Positions 7,746-16,495 of a stretch of DNA of 64,000 nt are shown one piece after another. The stretch lies in assembly GCF_900142925.1 (NCBI RefSeq), contig NZ_FRCN01000004.1, positions 1-64,000 of the forward strand, written 5' to 3'. The translations under genes and the position numbers were made by a program. The notes below the pieces were generated by a model. That model saw nothing but the letters and a program-made list of their open reading frames with translations. It was not told the DNA's origin and ran no database searches. The stretch's first letter is position 1. Each line of letters begins with the position of its first letter. The DNA is from Chitinophaga sp. CF418. GTDB taxonomy: Bacteria; Bacteroidota; Bacteroidia; Chitinophagales; Chitinophagaceae.

Positions 7746-8436
7746 AAATATTGTTCGTATCAAAGCAGTTGCTAATATTCTGAAAGGACTCAACCAACCT
7801 TGTGTATTTGTCGGTGGTGCAACTGTGTCCTTATATTCAACACAGAAGGCACTAGTCGAAAGTATCCGTCCAACTGATGATGTGGATGTTGTAACAGAGG
7901 TAGCATCTTACGCAGATCATTCTCAAATGGAGGAAAAGCTGAGAAAATTGGGAGTTGTCAACGATATAGAATCAGGTGTAATTTGTCGCTATAAAGCACA
8001 GGGGATTATTGTAGATATCATGCCTATTACATCACAAGCCCTTGGGTTCAGTAATAGATGGTATGCCGATGGCTTCCGGCATGCAATTCCCTACAACCTG
8101 GATCACGAGACAGAAATTCAAATTTTCTCCCTCCCATACTTTCTGGCATCGAAATGGGAAGCCCATAAATCAAGAGGGGCCAATGAATTACGAACAAGCC
8201 GGGATTTTGAGGATATGGTGTATGTCTTTGAGAACTGTAAAGATTTCGATGAACAACTTTTGAGTGGCCCCGAATCCGTTAGAGAATATCTCAGCCAGGA
8301 ACTTTCAGAACTTCTCCAACATCCGGATTTCGAAGAAGCATTATACTGCCACATGGAAAGTGCCAGATATGGCGCAAGCCCGGAAAAGCTGATAGCAAAG
8401 ATAGCAGCAGGCTTGAATCTGGTACTAAAAACATAG
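7738..8436 (+). CDS. AbiEii-type nucleotidyltransferase (putative toxin)
   Basis: 232 residues with the signature of the minimal nucleotidyltransferase fold: FVGGATVSLY near residue 23 supplies the GG-containing nucleotide-binding turn, and PTDDVDVV near 43 supplies the paired catalytic aspartates. IIVDIMPI (about 91) is a plausible third acidic strand. The helical part LASKWEAHKSRG and RTSRDFEDMVYV resembles the AbiEii/AbiGii family, whose toxins transfer nucleotides to RNA targets. Together with the preceding regulator it forms a two-gene module of toxin-antitoxin or abortive-infection type. It is the only plus-strand operon in the left half of the window and ends 23 nt from a convergent PUL gene. 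Function is inferred from motif and pairing. Confidence 0.78.
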   Translation: MHENIVRIKAVANILKGLNQPCVFVGGATVSLYSTQKALVESIRPTDDVDVVTEVASYADHSQMEEKLRKLGVVNDIESGVICRYKAQGIIVDIMPITSQALGFSNRWYADGFRHAIPYNLDHETEIQIFSLPYFLASKWEAHKSRGANELRTSRDFEDMVYVFENCKDFDEQLLSGPESVREYLSQELSELLQHPDFEEALYCHMESARYGASPEKLIAKIAAGLNLVLKT

Positions 8437-8459
8437 ATAAATGAATATATTTACCTTTT

Positions 8460-10052
8460 CTACAACCACACCACCACCCGCTTCAACCGCCCCCCACTAT
8501 ACACCTCTCTCCCATCCACAAACACCTTCAGCCCCTTCCCCGCTTTATATCGCTCTCCCGTCTTATCCCATCTCACCGTTACCAGCTTCCCATGATAAGG
8601 CACTCCTTCCAGCATAAACCAGTCCCACAGCCCTTCCGGAATAAGCGGACGTAATTCCAGATTATTGTCAGCACGCGGCTTCAATCCTATCAGATCATTG
8701 ATCACCAGGTCACAAAATCCTGAATGATTATAATAACTACTTCTCGGATCATCTCCTTTTAGCCAGTAGCCAGTGCGTTCATCCTGGTATTCTCCCAGGT
8801 AGGGTTTCCCATTTTTCTGATGTGACTGAGCATATACCTGTAATGCGCGATAATACACAGCCGGCGACATCCCATCATGATGTTTATAATCAGTCAGCAG
8901 GTGTGCTAATCCCTTTAATGTTTGTGTAGTAGCGAAAGGCCAGATCGCGCCATCCCATTCACAGCCACCACTACCATGTGAGCGGAAAGCAGGATGCCGT
9001 CTTTCAGCAGTAGTAAGCCCCCAGCCCGCATCGAAACCGCTGGTATCAGTAACCTGTTCCCAGGCTTTGGCATACCTGGATTTATCCGCAGGTAAATTAA
9101 AATACCAGGGAATAAAGCCTATCTCCTCCCTCGCATTGGAGAAATGGGTTTCATCACTACCTTTTATTGCCTGTCTTACTTTGAAAAAAGCGGCCGTATC
9201 ATCCCACAGCTGATCCTGCACCAGTTGCCTTATCTTCGCTGCATCAGCTATATATCTTTGCTGCAGCGTATCATTCCCCGCCATAACAGCAATCTTCGCA
9301 AGTGCATTGGCATTGCCATACATATAACTGCTGATGGTAGGGCGTGTATGCTTTTCCCTACGGGCGCCACTGATGGATTCTTCCATACCATCTTTCACAT
9401 CGAACTGCCAGAACAGGCCATTGGATAGTCGTTTTTCCTGCTCCCACAAACGGTAATCCTTATCCATATATGGCAGCAGGGCCGTCACAAAACTACTGTC
9501 CCTATCTACAAGGAAACGGTTGTATACTGCGTCTGCCGCCCAGCTGCTGAACTGATGGAAACGGGGAGATTTCTGCTGCGCATCTTTCAGATACCAGTAT
9601 TGGATATACTGATCGATATATTGCCCGTTTCGCAGCCATCTTCCTTCATAGACATGATGCCCGAATGCACAGCTCAAGGCATTGTACCGACCCGCATGTT
9701 TAACAGGTGTAATAAATTCAGTGAAGATAAATCCATCAGGTGTCTCTTTCAGATGCTTACGGAATGTCCACCAGCGATAATAATAGGTTTGCTCAATGAT
9801 ACTGTCAGGGCATTCTAATAATGGCACATTTGTTTTCAGCCAGTCGAATGCCTTTGCATTACTCACATAGTTGACTACATATTCCGAATCAAGGCTGTTA
9901 AAACGGTCGGTATACTTTTTCAGTGTATTCTCCAACACATACTGTCTCGTTGACGGATCAACACCTGATCTATTACCATCATTTCCCCGCTGTCCCAAAA
10001 GATGTAACGGAAAAAAAATACATATCGCTGCTATTGTTTTAAAGGATCCCAA
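8460..10052 (-). CDS. Secreted (alpha/alpha)6 glycosidase, MGH1/trehalase-like
   Basis: 530 residues with a signal peptide (MGSFKTIAAICIFFPLHLLGQ, cleavage after GQ). The body is rich in Trp, Tyr and acidic residues in helical repeats typical of six-hairpin glycosidases: YYYRWWTFRKHL (about 90), GHHVYEGRWLRN, SGARREKHTRPTISSYMYGNANALA, GSGGCEWDGAIWPFATTQT and YYNHSGFCDLVI. WDGAIWPF and the following Glu/Asp segments resemble the MGH1-like/GH63 clan. The C-terminus is a small beta domain (LKVFVDGREV). It is the last gene of the pectin PUL and overlaps CE8 by 22 nt, so it probably acts on an oligosaccharide from the same polymer. Exact family and linkage are not assignable by eye. Confidence 0.75.
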   Translation of the reverse strand: MGSFKTIAAICIFFPLHLLGQRGNDGNRSGVDPSTRQYVLENTLKKYTDRFNSLDSEYVVNYVSNAKAFDWLKTNVPLLECPDSIIEQTYYYRWWTFRKHLKETPDGFIFTEFITPVKHAGRYNALSCAFGHHVYEGRWLRNGQYIDQYIQYWYLKDAQQKSPRFHQFSSWAADAVYNRFLVDRDSSFVTALLPYMDKDYRLWEQEKRLSNGLFWQFDVKDGMEESISGARREKHTRPTISSYMYGNANALAKIAVMAGNDTLQQRYIADAAKIRQLVQDQLWDDTAAFFKVRQAIKGSDETHFSNAREEIGFIPWYFNLPADKSRYAKAWEQVTDTSGFDAGWGLTTAERRHPAFRSHGSGGCEWDGAIWPFATTQTLKGLAHLLTDYKHHDGMSPAVYYRALQVYAQSHQKNGKPYLGEYQDERTGYWLKGDDPRSSYYNHSGFCDLVINDLIGLKPRADNNLELRPLIPEGLWDWFMLEGVPYHGKLVTVRWDKTGERYKAGKGLKVFVDGREVYSGGRLKRVVVWL

Positions 10053-11011
10053 TTGCCTAATACTTTAGTGAGTGTGATATTTTTCGCATCCTTCGCGCTC
10101 AGTTGTTTCGACCAGCCTACTCGTTGACGGCTAACCGCACCATCACCGGTGTTCTCATATTCCGCATACCTGGCCGTCTTTTCATTCTCCACTTTGTCCC
10201 AGTTATGCCAGCCCTGGGGCAGAATATGTGCTCCCAGTGTACTATGCATGAACACAGTAGAGGCATAGGGACGCCATGGACGGCCCAGGTAAACCTTTTT
10301 CGCAATTGTATCTGCCGTTAATGTGCAATGACTGAATACAAAACCATATGACTGCCGTTCTGTTGTAGAAGCAGCGGTAATGTAAGAATCTCTTTTACTG
10401 TGGATAGTACAGCCTTCGAACCATACGGTAGCTGCACCAAAAATGAAGTCAGTGGTGCCCGTGATATAACAATCTTTATAATACTGTCTACTATCCGCCC
10501 TACCCGCATACAGCGTATCCTGGTTACCCAACAGACGACAATTATGGAAGACACAACGGTCACCTTCCACATGCAGTGCTACCGCCTGTCCCACCGGACC
10601 AGCGGCATTTTCAAAGGTCAGGTTTTCAGCTATGATATCATCTCCCGCTATCAATACTGTATAAGAGGTAAATGTGCCGAACTTATCTCTGCCAGACGCA
10701 TCCTTACCAGGATAGGGCTTTCCCCAGTAATCACTGTTGGTGATGATGGTACTGTCCCGGTCTTCACCCTCTAAAGTGATGCTGCATTTCCAGGAAGGGA
10801 TACACAATTTCTCATGATACACCCCTTTCCGGATAAAGATAGTAACACGGAAATACGTAAAATCCCGTACGGCATTCACCGCTTCCTGGATCGAGCGATA
10901 ATCACCGGAACCATCCTGGGCTACCACAAGTCGTTTACGTGTATCCTGCGCATGCACGCAGACAGACAACAGTAAAAGCAGTACGGAAATAAGATGAACA
11001 TATTTCTTCAT
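10031..11011 (-). CDS. Pectin methylesterase, CE8
   Basis: About 326 residues from the ATG at 11011, which gives a clean signal peptide (MKKYVHLISVLLLLLSVCVHAQ, a basic start plus leucine-rich core); an ATG at 11029 adds six residues. Carbohydrate esterase family 8 removes methyl groups from homogalacturonan using two aspartates and an arginine on a right-handed beta-helix. Diagnostic motifs are present in order: GDYRSIQEAV, AVALHVEGDR, GNQDTLYA (first catalytic Asp), TTDFIFGAATVWFE (second catalytic Asp) and YLGRPWRPY (Arg). Demethylation would expose pectin to the PL1 lyase of the same locus. It is preceded by a 26-bp box shared with the susC upstream region and so may start its own transcript. 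Confidence 0.95.
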   Translation of the reverse strand: MKKYVHLISVLLLLLSVCVHAQDTRKRLVVAQDGSGDYRSIQEAVNAVRDFTYFRVTIFIRKGVYHEKLCIPSWKCSITLEGEDRDSTIITNSDYWGKPYPGKDASGRDKFGTFTSYTVLIAGDDIIAENLTFENAAGPVGQAVALHVEGDRCVFHNCRLLGNQDTLYAGRADSRQYYKDCYITGTTDFIFGAATVWFEGCTIHSKRDSYITAASTTERQSYGFVFSHCTLTADTIAKKVYLGRPWRPYASTVFMHSTLGAHILPQGWHNWDKVENEKTARYAEYENTGDGAVSRQRVGWSKQLSAKDAKNITLTKVLGNWDPLKQ

Positions 11012-11082
11012 AACAAGGAATTTAGTCATACAGCTGACGGAACAAACTATAAAAATCTGTGCGGTTGAAAAAGAAAGCCGGC

Positions 11083-11108
11083 CTTTTTATTTACGCAATC
11101 GTTACCGG
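11083..11108 (-). promoter_or_regulatory. 26-bp shared box, copy A (upstream of CE8)
   Basis: Plus-strand core TTTACGCAATCGTTACCGG preceded by CTTTTTA; 25 of 26 bases match copy B at 40604-40629. It lies about 70 nt upstream of the chosen CE8 start in the same orientation relative to the gene as copy B. The CGCAATCG-TT-CCG core resembles one good and one weak half of a LacI-family operator. It is a candidate binding site for a regulator of the PUL. Confidence 0.55.
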
Positions 11109-11159
11109 TGCATCCCCGGTCAGACTTTCGCTAGAGATTCGCTTCGACTATACTGCAGA

Positions 11160-11275
11160 TTCATATCTATAGGCGCTATAGTCCTGCATTACACCTGCTA
11201 TTGTATAGCGTTCGCTATAGAACAGTGCCTATAATGCTATAGTAAGGAGCCTATAGGCTATAGCCTCCACTGAAT
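11160..11275. repeat. Cluster of CTATAG palindromes
   Basis: Six exact CTATAG hexamers start at 11167, 11176, 11215, 11237, 11251 and 11258, within 97 bp. They are embedded in larger dyads: TATAGCGTTCGCTATA (11204-11219), GCCTATAGGC (11249-11258) and GGCTATAGCC (11256-11265). Degenerate copies such as CTATAAT and CTATTG lie between them. The spacing is irregular, so this is not a CRISPR. The cluster lies between the GH78 stop and the CE8 promoter region. It may be a multi-site operator or a structured 3' untranslated region. Confidence 0.6.
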
Positions 11276-11315
11276 CTCTATACTACCTTAAGGCTTTCCG
11301 GGCCCTTAAAAACGC

Positions 11316-14096
11316 CTATTTCACTACAAACCGGTAGTCACCAGACCCAGCCGTTAATATAATTCGCCCATCCTCATACCCCTTCACCTTCACATCTTTT
11401 TGCTTATCAACAACTTGCCCGCCCTGCATTACCTGCTGACCTTTCGCAGCTGGTAATTTGATCAATGCACTGCTATTAGGAGGAATGACGATATGAAAAG
11501 TCAACTCGCCTGCCTTTTTCTCCCATTCACTAATTACAGCCCCAAAAACCGTTTTATAGGAAGTTTTAACCCAAGAGATATCACCCACAATTTCCGGCCG
11601 TATAATCGCCTCTTTATAAGCAATAGAATGATCCTGCTGGGTGATCCCTCCCAATCCGGTATAAAACCATTCCATCAGATGCCCCAGCATCAGGTGATTA
11701 TTTGACACCCGTTCCAGGGCAGCCCAGGATTCTGTCAGGGCCGTGGCTCCTTTTGCCAGCTGGAAACCATACCCCGGTACATCATCCCGGTTATTCATCT
11801 CATACAATAACTGAGAAGCGCCTCCTTCCTGTAAAGCCTGCACCAGGAAATGAAAACCAATATCCCCCGCCGTGAGCTTTTTGCCGTTCTGCACAATGGA
11901 ATCCACCAGGTTCCTGAAAACAGCCTTCCCGTACTGCGCATTTACCAATCCCACACATAGAGGCATCGCCATAGCCGTCTGGCTGCCTGTTGCATACACT
12001 TTTGTTGTTGGGTTAAAGAACTGTTTATTGAATGCCTTTTTCACTTTGACAGCCAATGCAGCGGCTCTTTTTGCTCCTTCCGGATCCCCACTCATACTTC
12101 CCATCTTCGACAACAATACAAGATCGTAATAGTAAATAGCCATAGCCGTCAGGGCTTTCGGCGTCAGCTGCGTTACTCCCGGACGTTGAGGACCATTGTC
12201 ATACCAGTCTCCCAGGCCATGGGAAAGAATGTTATTAACAGCTTTTGATTGCAGGTACTTTACATATTTGCTGGCAGTAGGATAAGCCTTGCGGATGATT
12301 CCTGTATCTCCATACCATTTATACAATTGCCAGGGCAGTATGACACAGGCGCTTCCCCATTCCGGAGAATCCCTGAAACCAAAACCTTTATCATCAAAGA
12401 AAACATACTCAGGCGCTATATCAGGCACCAGCCCACTATCAGTCTGCGCCTCCCGCATATCATCCAGCAACTTCCGGTATAACAGGGAGATGTTATAATT
12501 ATATTGGATAGAATTCCCCATCAGGTAATCCTGTTCCAGCCAGCTCAGTTTTTCCCTGTGCGGACAGTCCGTTGCCACACTTTGCAGATTGCTTTTAATA
12601 GCCCACTGTATCAGGGTATGGATCTTGTTAAACAGCTGATTTGCGCAGGAGAAACTACCAGTGGCAGGAGCGGCATTGCGGGTATGCAGAAAATTCAGTT
12701 GAGTGATCGCAGGCAGCGATGCATTGGATGCAGTATCAGGCGCAGCGCCTTCCACCTGCACATAACGGAAACCATAATAGGTGAAACGTGGGCGCCAGAT
12801 CTCTTCTCCGTCTCCCTTTAACGTATAGGAGAAGTAATAAGGAGAGCCCGTGGCTTTTTGATTGGATAGCTTACTGGCATTCAGTAATTCAGCAGGTATC
12901 AGTTTTACCATCTGTCCTTTTTTACCTTTTACTTTCAGCTCCACGATACCTGATGCATTCTGGCCAAAATCATACATGTACACACCTGGCTGGGGTTGTG
13001 TGACCGTTTTTGCAGGCAGTACTTCCATCACCTTTACAGGATGGTCCAGCTCTGGTTCCAATCTTCTTTCTGTTGCTTTTACAATGATGGCCTGTTTCCA
13101 GTGTGCATCATCGAAAGAAGGCTGGTCCCATCCTTTTTGTTCCAGCTGGGCATCATAGTCCTCTCCACCATAGATGCTGGCAAACGTAACGGGAGACGGC
13201 GCTGTTTTCCAGTCTTCCCCGGAAACAATATTCTTAACCGTTCCATTTGCATAGGTAATTATCAGTTTGCAGATCATCCTGGGCATGCCATAAGCAATAG
13301 ACAATTTCTTATAGCGCTCTTTATTCACATTGAAGAATCCGTTTCCTACAATTACCCCCAATACATTTCCACCTGCTTTTACCTTATCTGTTACATCATA
13401 GGTGTTGTACAATACTGTTTCATCATAATCGGTCCAACCGGGCGCGAGGAAGCTGTTTCCCAGTTTCTCCCCGTTTAGGTTCACTTCGTACTGACCAAGC
13501 CCGCTGATGAAGAGTAAAGCGCTCTTAATATGATCGCCACCCGGGAACTCCTTACGGAACAATGGCACCACCGGACGCTGACGGGCTTTATGTTTCTCAT
13601 AGAACTTATCACCGCCGCTATGTACGCCGGGCACTACACGCATGGAATCTGGAATATCCTCATAACCTATCCACTGCGCCTGTCCCCAGTCCTGCCGGCT
13701 GGCAAGGGCTGTTGTAAAAGCCGCTGCAGCACTCCACGATGACACATTACCATGATTATCCCATACACGCACCCTCCAGTAATATTTATGTGCAGGCAGT
13801 ATGGAGCGGTTCACAAGATGAGCGTCTATGTTATAAGACTGCGAAGTACCAATACGGGCGCTTGTATCTTTCGTTCCGGTCAATGTACTATCCTCAGTTA
13901 ACTGTATCTGGAACATCGTCTGCATGCATCCTCTTTGGGAAGCAGTTATTTCCCAGCTGAATGTAGGAGTAAGGGAAGTACCTATAGGATCTATCTTATG
14001 ATCAGTACTCAGGTTAACGGTCTGCAATTCCTGGCCCCACCCTTTCATGGATAATGAGAGGAATAGCACTATGATACACAATCTCATGCTTATCAT
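11316..14096 (-). CDS. Alpha-L-rhamnosidase, GH78
   Basis: 926 residues with a signal peptide (MRLCIIVLFLSLSMKGWGQ from the third codon after the first Met). Order: an N-terminal Ig-like domain with the SWEI and YYWRVRVWD strands, a beta-sandwich lectin-like domain (LFISGLGQYEVNLNG, GWTDYDETVLYNTYDVT), a second beta domain (YMYDFGQNASG), the (alpha/alpha)6 catalytic domain from about 470, and a C-terminal beta domain. The catalytic loop reads DCPHREKLSW (about 508) rather than the textbook DCPQRDERxxW, marking a subfamily. It removes terminal alpha-L-rhamnose from pectic side chains. It overlaps the GH2 gene by 4 nt (ATGA), so the two are coupled. It shares its fold with the fused GH78 at 21901-25689 but has a different active-site signature. 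Confidence 0.93.
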   Translation of the reverse strand: MISMRLCIIVLFLSLSMKGWGQELQTVNLSTDHKIDPIGTSLTPTFSWEITASQRGCMQTMFQIQLTEDSTLTGTKDTSARIGTSQSYNIDAHLVNRSILPAHKYYWRVRVWDNHGNVSSWSAAAAFTTALASRQDWGQAQWIGYEDIPDSMRVVPGVHSGGDKFYEKHKARQRPVVPLFRKEFPGGDHIKSALLFISGLGQYEVNLNGEKLGNSFLAPGWTDYDETVLYNTYDVTDKVKAGGNVLGVIVGNGFFNVNKERYKKLSIAYGMPRMICKLIITYANGTVKNIVSGEDWKTAPSPVTFASIYGGEDYDAQLEQKGWDQPSFDDAHWKQAIIVKATERRLEPELDHPVKVMEVLPAKTVTQPQPGVYMYDFGQNASGIVELKVKGKKGQMVKLIPAELLNASKLSNQKATGSPYYFSYTLKGDGEEIWRPRFTYYGFRYVQVEGAAPDTASNASLPAITQLNFLHTRNAAPATGSFSCANQLFNKIHTLIQWAIKSNLQSVATDCPHREKLSWLEQDYLMGNSIQYNYNISLLYRKLLDDMREAQTDSGLVPDIAPEYVFFDDKGFGFRDSPEWGSACVILPWQLYKWYGDTGIIRKAYPTASKYVKYLQSKAVNNILSHGLGDWYDNGPQRPGVTQLTPKALTAMAIYYYDLVLLSKMGSMSGDPEGAKRAAALAVKVKKAFNKQFFNPTTKVYATGSQTAMAMPLCVGLVNAQYGKAVFRNLVDSIVQNGKKLTAGDIGFHFLVQALQEGGASQLLYEMNNRDDVPGYGFQLAKGATALTESWAALERVSNNHLMLGHLMEWFYTGLGGITQQDHSIAYKEAIIRPEIVGDISWVKTSYKTVFGAVISEWEKKAGELTFHIVIPPNSSALIKLPAAKGQQVMQGGQVVDKQKDVKVKGYEDGRIILTAGSGDYRFVVK

Positions 14097-16495
14097 TCTT
14101 TATGCGCTGATGTCGATGTAATGGTTAGTTGCGCCGCTGGCAAACCGGCTGCTGTAACCTGTAAAGTGATATTCCCTGCAGCTTTGTCTGCCTTTATGAT
14201 AGCCAGACACCTACCCTGCCAGGCTTTACGTTGTGGCAATTGATAACTCTCAACACTCATTGGATTGGCATTACCTACACCTGCGATGGAACCGGGACCA
14301 ACGATCTCAAATTTTACCAGATCATCTGCATTGGGCAACCTGTTACCATCTGCATCGGTCAGCTCAACAGTCACATAACTCAGGTCCTGCCCATCAGCAA
14401 TGATTTGCTGCCTGTCGGCCGTCAGCTTTATCTGTGCAGCCTTCCCCGCTGTGGACAATATGGCAACTGGAGATTTCTGTTTGCCTTTATACCCAGTTGC
14501 TGTTAGTTTTCCCGGGGAATAAGGCACCTGCCATACCGCCATAAAACGATTCTCCCTGCCTGCTTTTCTGCGGCCTAAAGAAACGCCGTTCAGAAATAGC
14601 TCCGCTTCTTCATAGGAAGTATATACTGATACTTCCAGCGGCTTTCCTTCATAACCTTCCCAGTTCCAGCTATCCCGGGCGTCATACCATTCCCAGTGAC
14701 TCCATTCTACTTTATGGGTATTTGTATCAAAAGAAGGCTTTGGTGGTTTTACAAAGAGAGAGATCTGATCAGGTTTCCAAAGTACATCACGGTAGTATGA
14801 CTGCGGACGTTTCCATCCGCAGATATCAATATCACCACAATAAGCCAGATTCCAGGGATAAAAACCCTGATGTTGCATATATCCCAACCATCCAATACTG
14901 GCCTCCCCGATATAATCAAAAGCCGTCCAGACAAAATCACCAATCACCCAGGGATGATCTGCAACAGCCATCCAGTAATCATAAGCTTCTATGGCAAAAG
15001 ATTCTGTAGCCATCATCACGCGCTGTGGAACGCGTTCATGGTCTTTCACGTATTGATCACGGGCATAGTTATAACCGGCAATGTCCAGTGTTGATAAGAA
15101 AGCATCCTTATCCGGGGCAATACCATTTACACCGCAGGTAATGAAACGTGTTGTATCTATACTGCGGATATGATCCCGCAGCATACCCGCTACCTTTGCT
15201 ACTTCCGGCTTCTCACGATGAGGGATCTCATTTCCTGTGCTCCACATAATGATGGAGGGATGATTACGGTCACGATATACCATGCTTTCTATATCACGTT
15301 TCCACCAGTCATCAAAATACAGGTGGTAGTCCTCCGGATTCTTACCATCCTTCCAGGTATCAAAAGCCTCATCTATCACCAGCATACCTAAGCGATCACA
15401 GGCATCTAGGAAAGCAGGTGAAGGCGGGTTGTGTGAACAGCGGATCGCATTGTACCCACTGGCCTTCAGCAATGAGACTTTACGCTCTTCTGCCCTGTCA
15501 TATGCCTTTGCGCCCAATGGCCCGTTATCATGATGCACACAACCTCCTTTCAGCTTGATTGTTTTACCATTAAGCTGAAAGCCTTTTTGTGCATCCACGG
15601 CAATTGTGCGGATACCAAAGGAGGTAGTAATACTATCCTTCAGCTGATCACCAACATATATCTGTGAGATGGCTTTATACAATACCGGCGACTCAACAGA
15701 CCAAAGCGCGGGAGATTTCACTGTAATAAGTTGTTGCAGTACCGTATCCTTCCCTGCCTGTACCTGTTGCTGCCCCTTATGTTCTGCCACCACTTTCCCT
15801 TTTTCATCTGACAAGCGTGTAACCACAGTAGCAGTGACAGCTGCCCCTGTTTCATTCTGTAATGTTGTATTGACGTTGACTGTTGCTGCACTGTTATTCA
15901 CCAGGGGCGTAGTAATATAAGTACCCCATTGAGCCACATGCACCGGTTCCAACGCTTTGAGCCACACATGCCGGTAAATACCCGATCCTGCATACCAGCG
16001 ACTGTTCTCTCCTTCATTCCTTACCTTTACTACCAACAGGTTCTCCTTTCCAAATCTTACATGCGGCGTAACATCATACCAGAAAGCAGTATACCCGTAA
16101 GGATGTTTACCCAGTTTCTTTCCATTGATCCACACCTGCGCATTCATATACACACCATCAAACTGAATGATGATGCGCTTACCATGTTGCCCAACAGGCA
16201 TAACAAAATGCTTGCGGTACCAGCCACTGCCTCCGGTAGTAAATCCGCCACTCACCTGGCTGAGCGCCCCCTTATTAAAAGGAGAAACAGTTCCGGGCAG
16301 GTCTTCAATACTCCAGTCATGTGGTAATGATACCTTACGCCAGTCGGCATCATTGAATAAAGTATCTTCTGCTCCCTGTGCAGCGCCCCGCCAGAAAAGC
16401 CAGTTATCGTCAAACAACTGTACACGTTGTGCTGTCAGCTTCGTACTGCACAGCAAACAAGTGAATAATCCTATCAGCAGACGGCTCATCATCAT
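14093..16495 (-). CDS. GH2 glycosidase (beta-galactosidase or beta-glucuronidase type)
   Basis: 800 residues with a signal peptide (MMMSRLLIGLFTCLLCSTKLTAQ, in two parts: basic start, hydrophobic core). The GH2 order is clear: sugar-binding jelly roll (WYRKHFVMPVGQHGKR, GVYMNAQVWINGKKLGKHPYGY), Ig-like domain (LWSVESPVLYKAI), then a TIM barrel with RCSHNPPSPAFLDACDRLG, the acid/base Glu in WSTGNEIPHRE (about 423) and the nucleophile Glu in MMATESF (about 497). The C-terminal 200 residues add DUF4982-like and Ig-like domains (VSVYTSYEEAELFLNGVSLG). It hydrolyses a beta-galactoside or related beta-glycoside from a pectic side chain. Four-nt overlaps on both sides tie it to GH106 and GH78. Confidence 0.93.
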   Translation of the reverse strand: MMMSRLLIGLFTCLLCSTKLTAQRVQLFDDNWLFWRGAAQGAEDTLFNDADWRKVSLPHDWSIEDLPGTVSPFNKGALSQVSGGFTTGGSGWYRKHFVMPVGQHGKRIIIQFDGVYMNAQVWINGKKLGKHPYGYTAFWYDVTPHVRFGKENLLVVKVRNEGENSRWYAGSGIYRHVWLKALEPVHVAQWGTYITTPLVNNSAATVNVNTTLQNETGAAVTATVVTRLSDEKGKVVAEHKGQQQVQAGKDTVLQQLITVKSPALWSVESPVLYKAISQIYVGDQLKDSITTSFGIRTIAVDAQKGFQLNGKTIKLKGGCVHHDNGPLGAKAYDRAEERKVSLLKASGYNAIRCSHNPPSPAFLDACDRLGMLVIDEAFDTWKDGKNPEDYHLYFDDWWKRDIESMVYRDRNHPSIIMWSTGNEIPHREKPEVAKVAGMLRDHIRSIDTTRFITCGVNGIAPDKDAFLSTLDIAGYNYARDQYVKDHERVPQRVMMATESFAIEAYDYWMAVADHPWVIGDFVWTAFDYIGEASIGWLGYMQHQGFYPWNLAYCGDIDICGWKRPQSYYRDVLWKPDQISLFVKPPKPSFDTNTHKVEWSHWEWYDARDSWNWEGYEGKPLEVSVYTSYEEAELFLNGVSLGRRKAGRENRFMAVWQVPYSPGKLTATGYKGKQKSPVAILSTAGKAAQIKLTADRQQIIADGQDLSYVTVELTDADGNRLPNADDLVKFEIVGPGSIAGVGNANPMSVESYQLPQRKAWQGRCLAIIKADKAAGNITLQVTAAGLPAAQLTITSTSAHKE

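Noticed and set aside
11160..11275. CTATAG cluster considered as a CRISPR array
   Set aside because: Spacing is irregular (3 to 33 nt), the unit is a 6-bp palindrome, and no cas gene is present.
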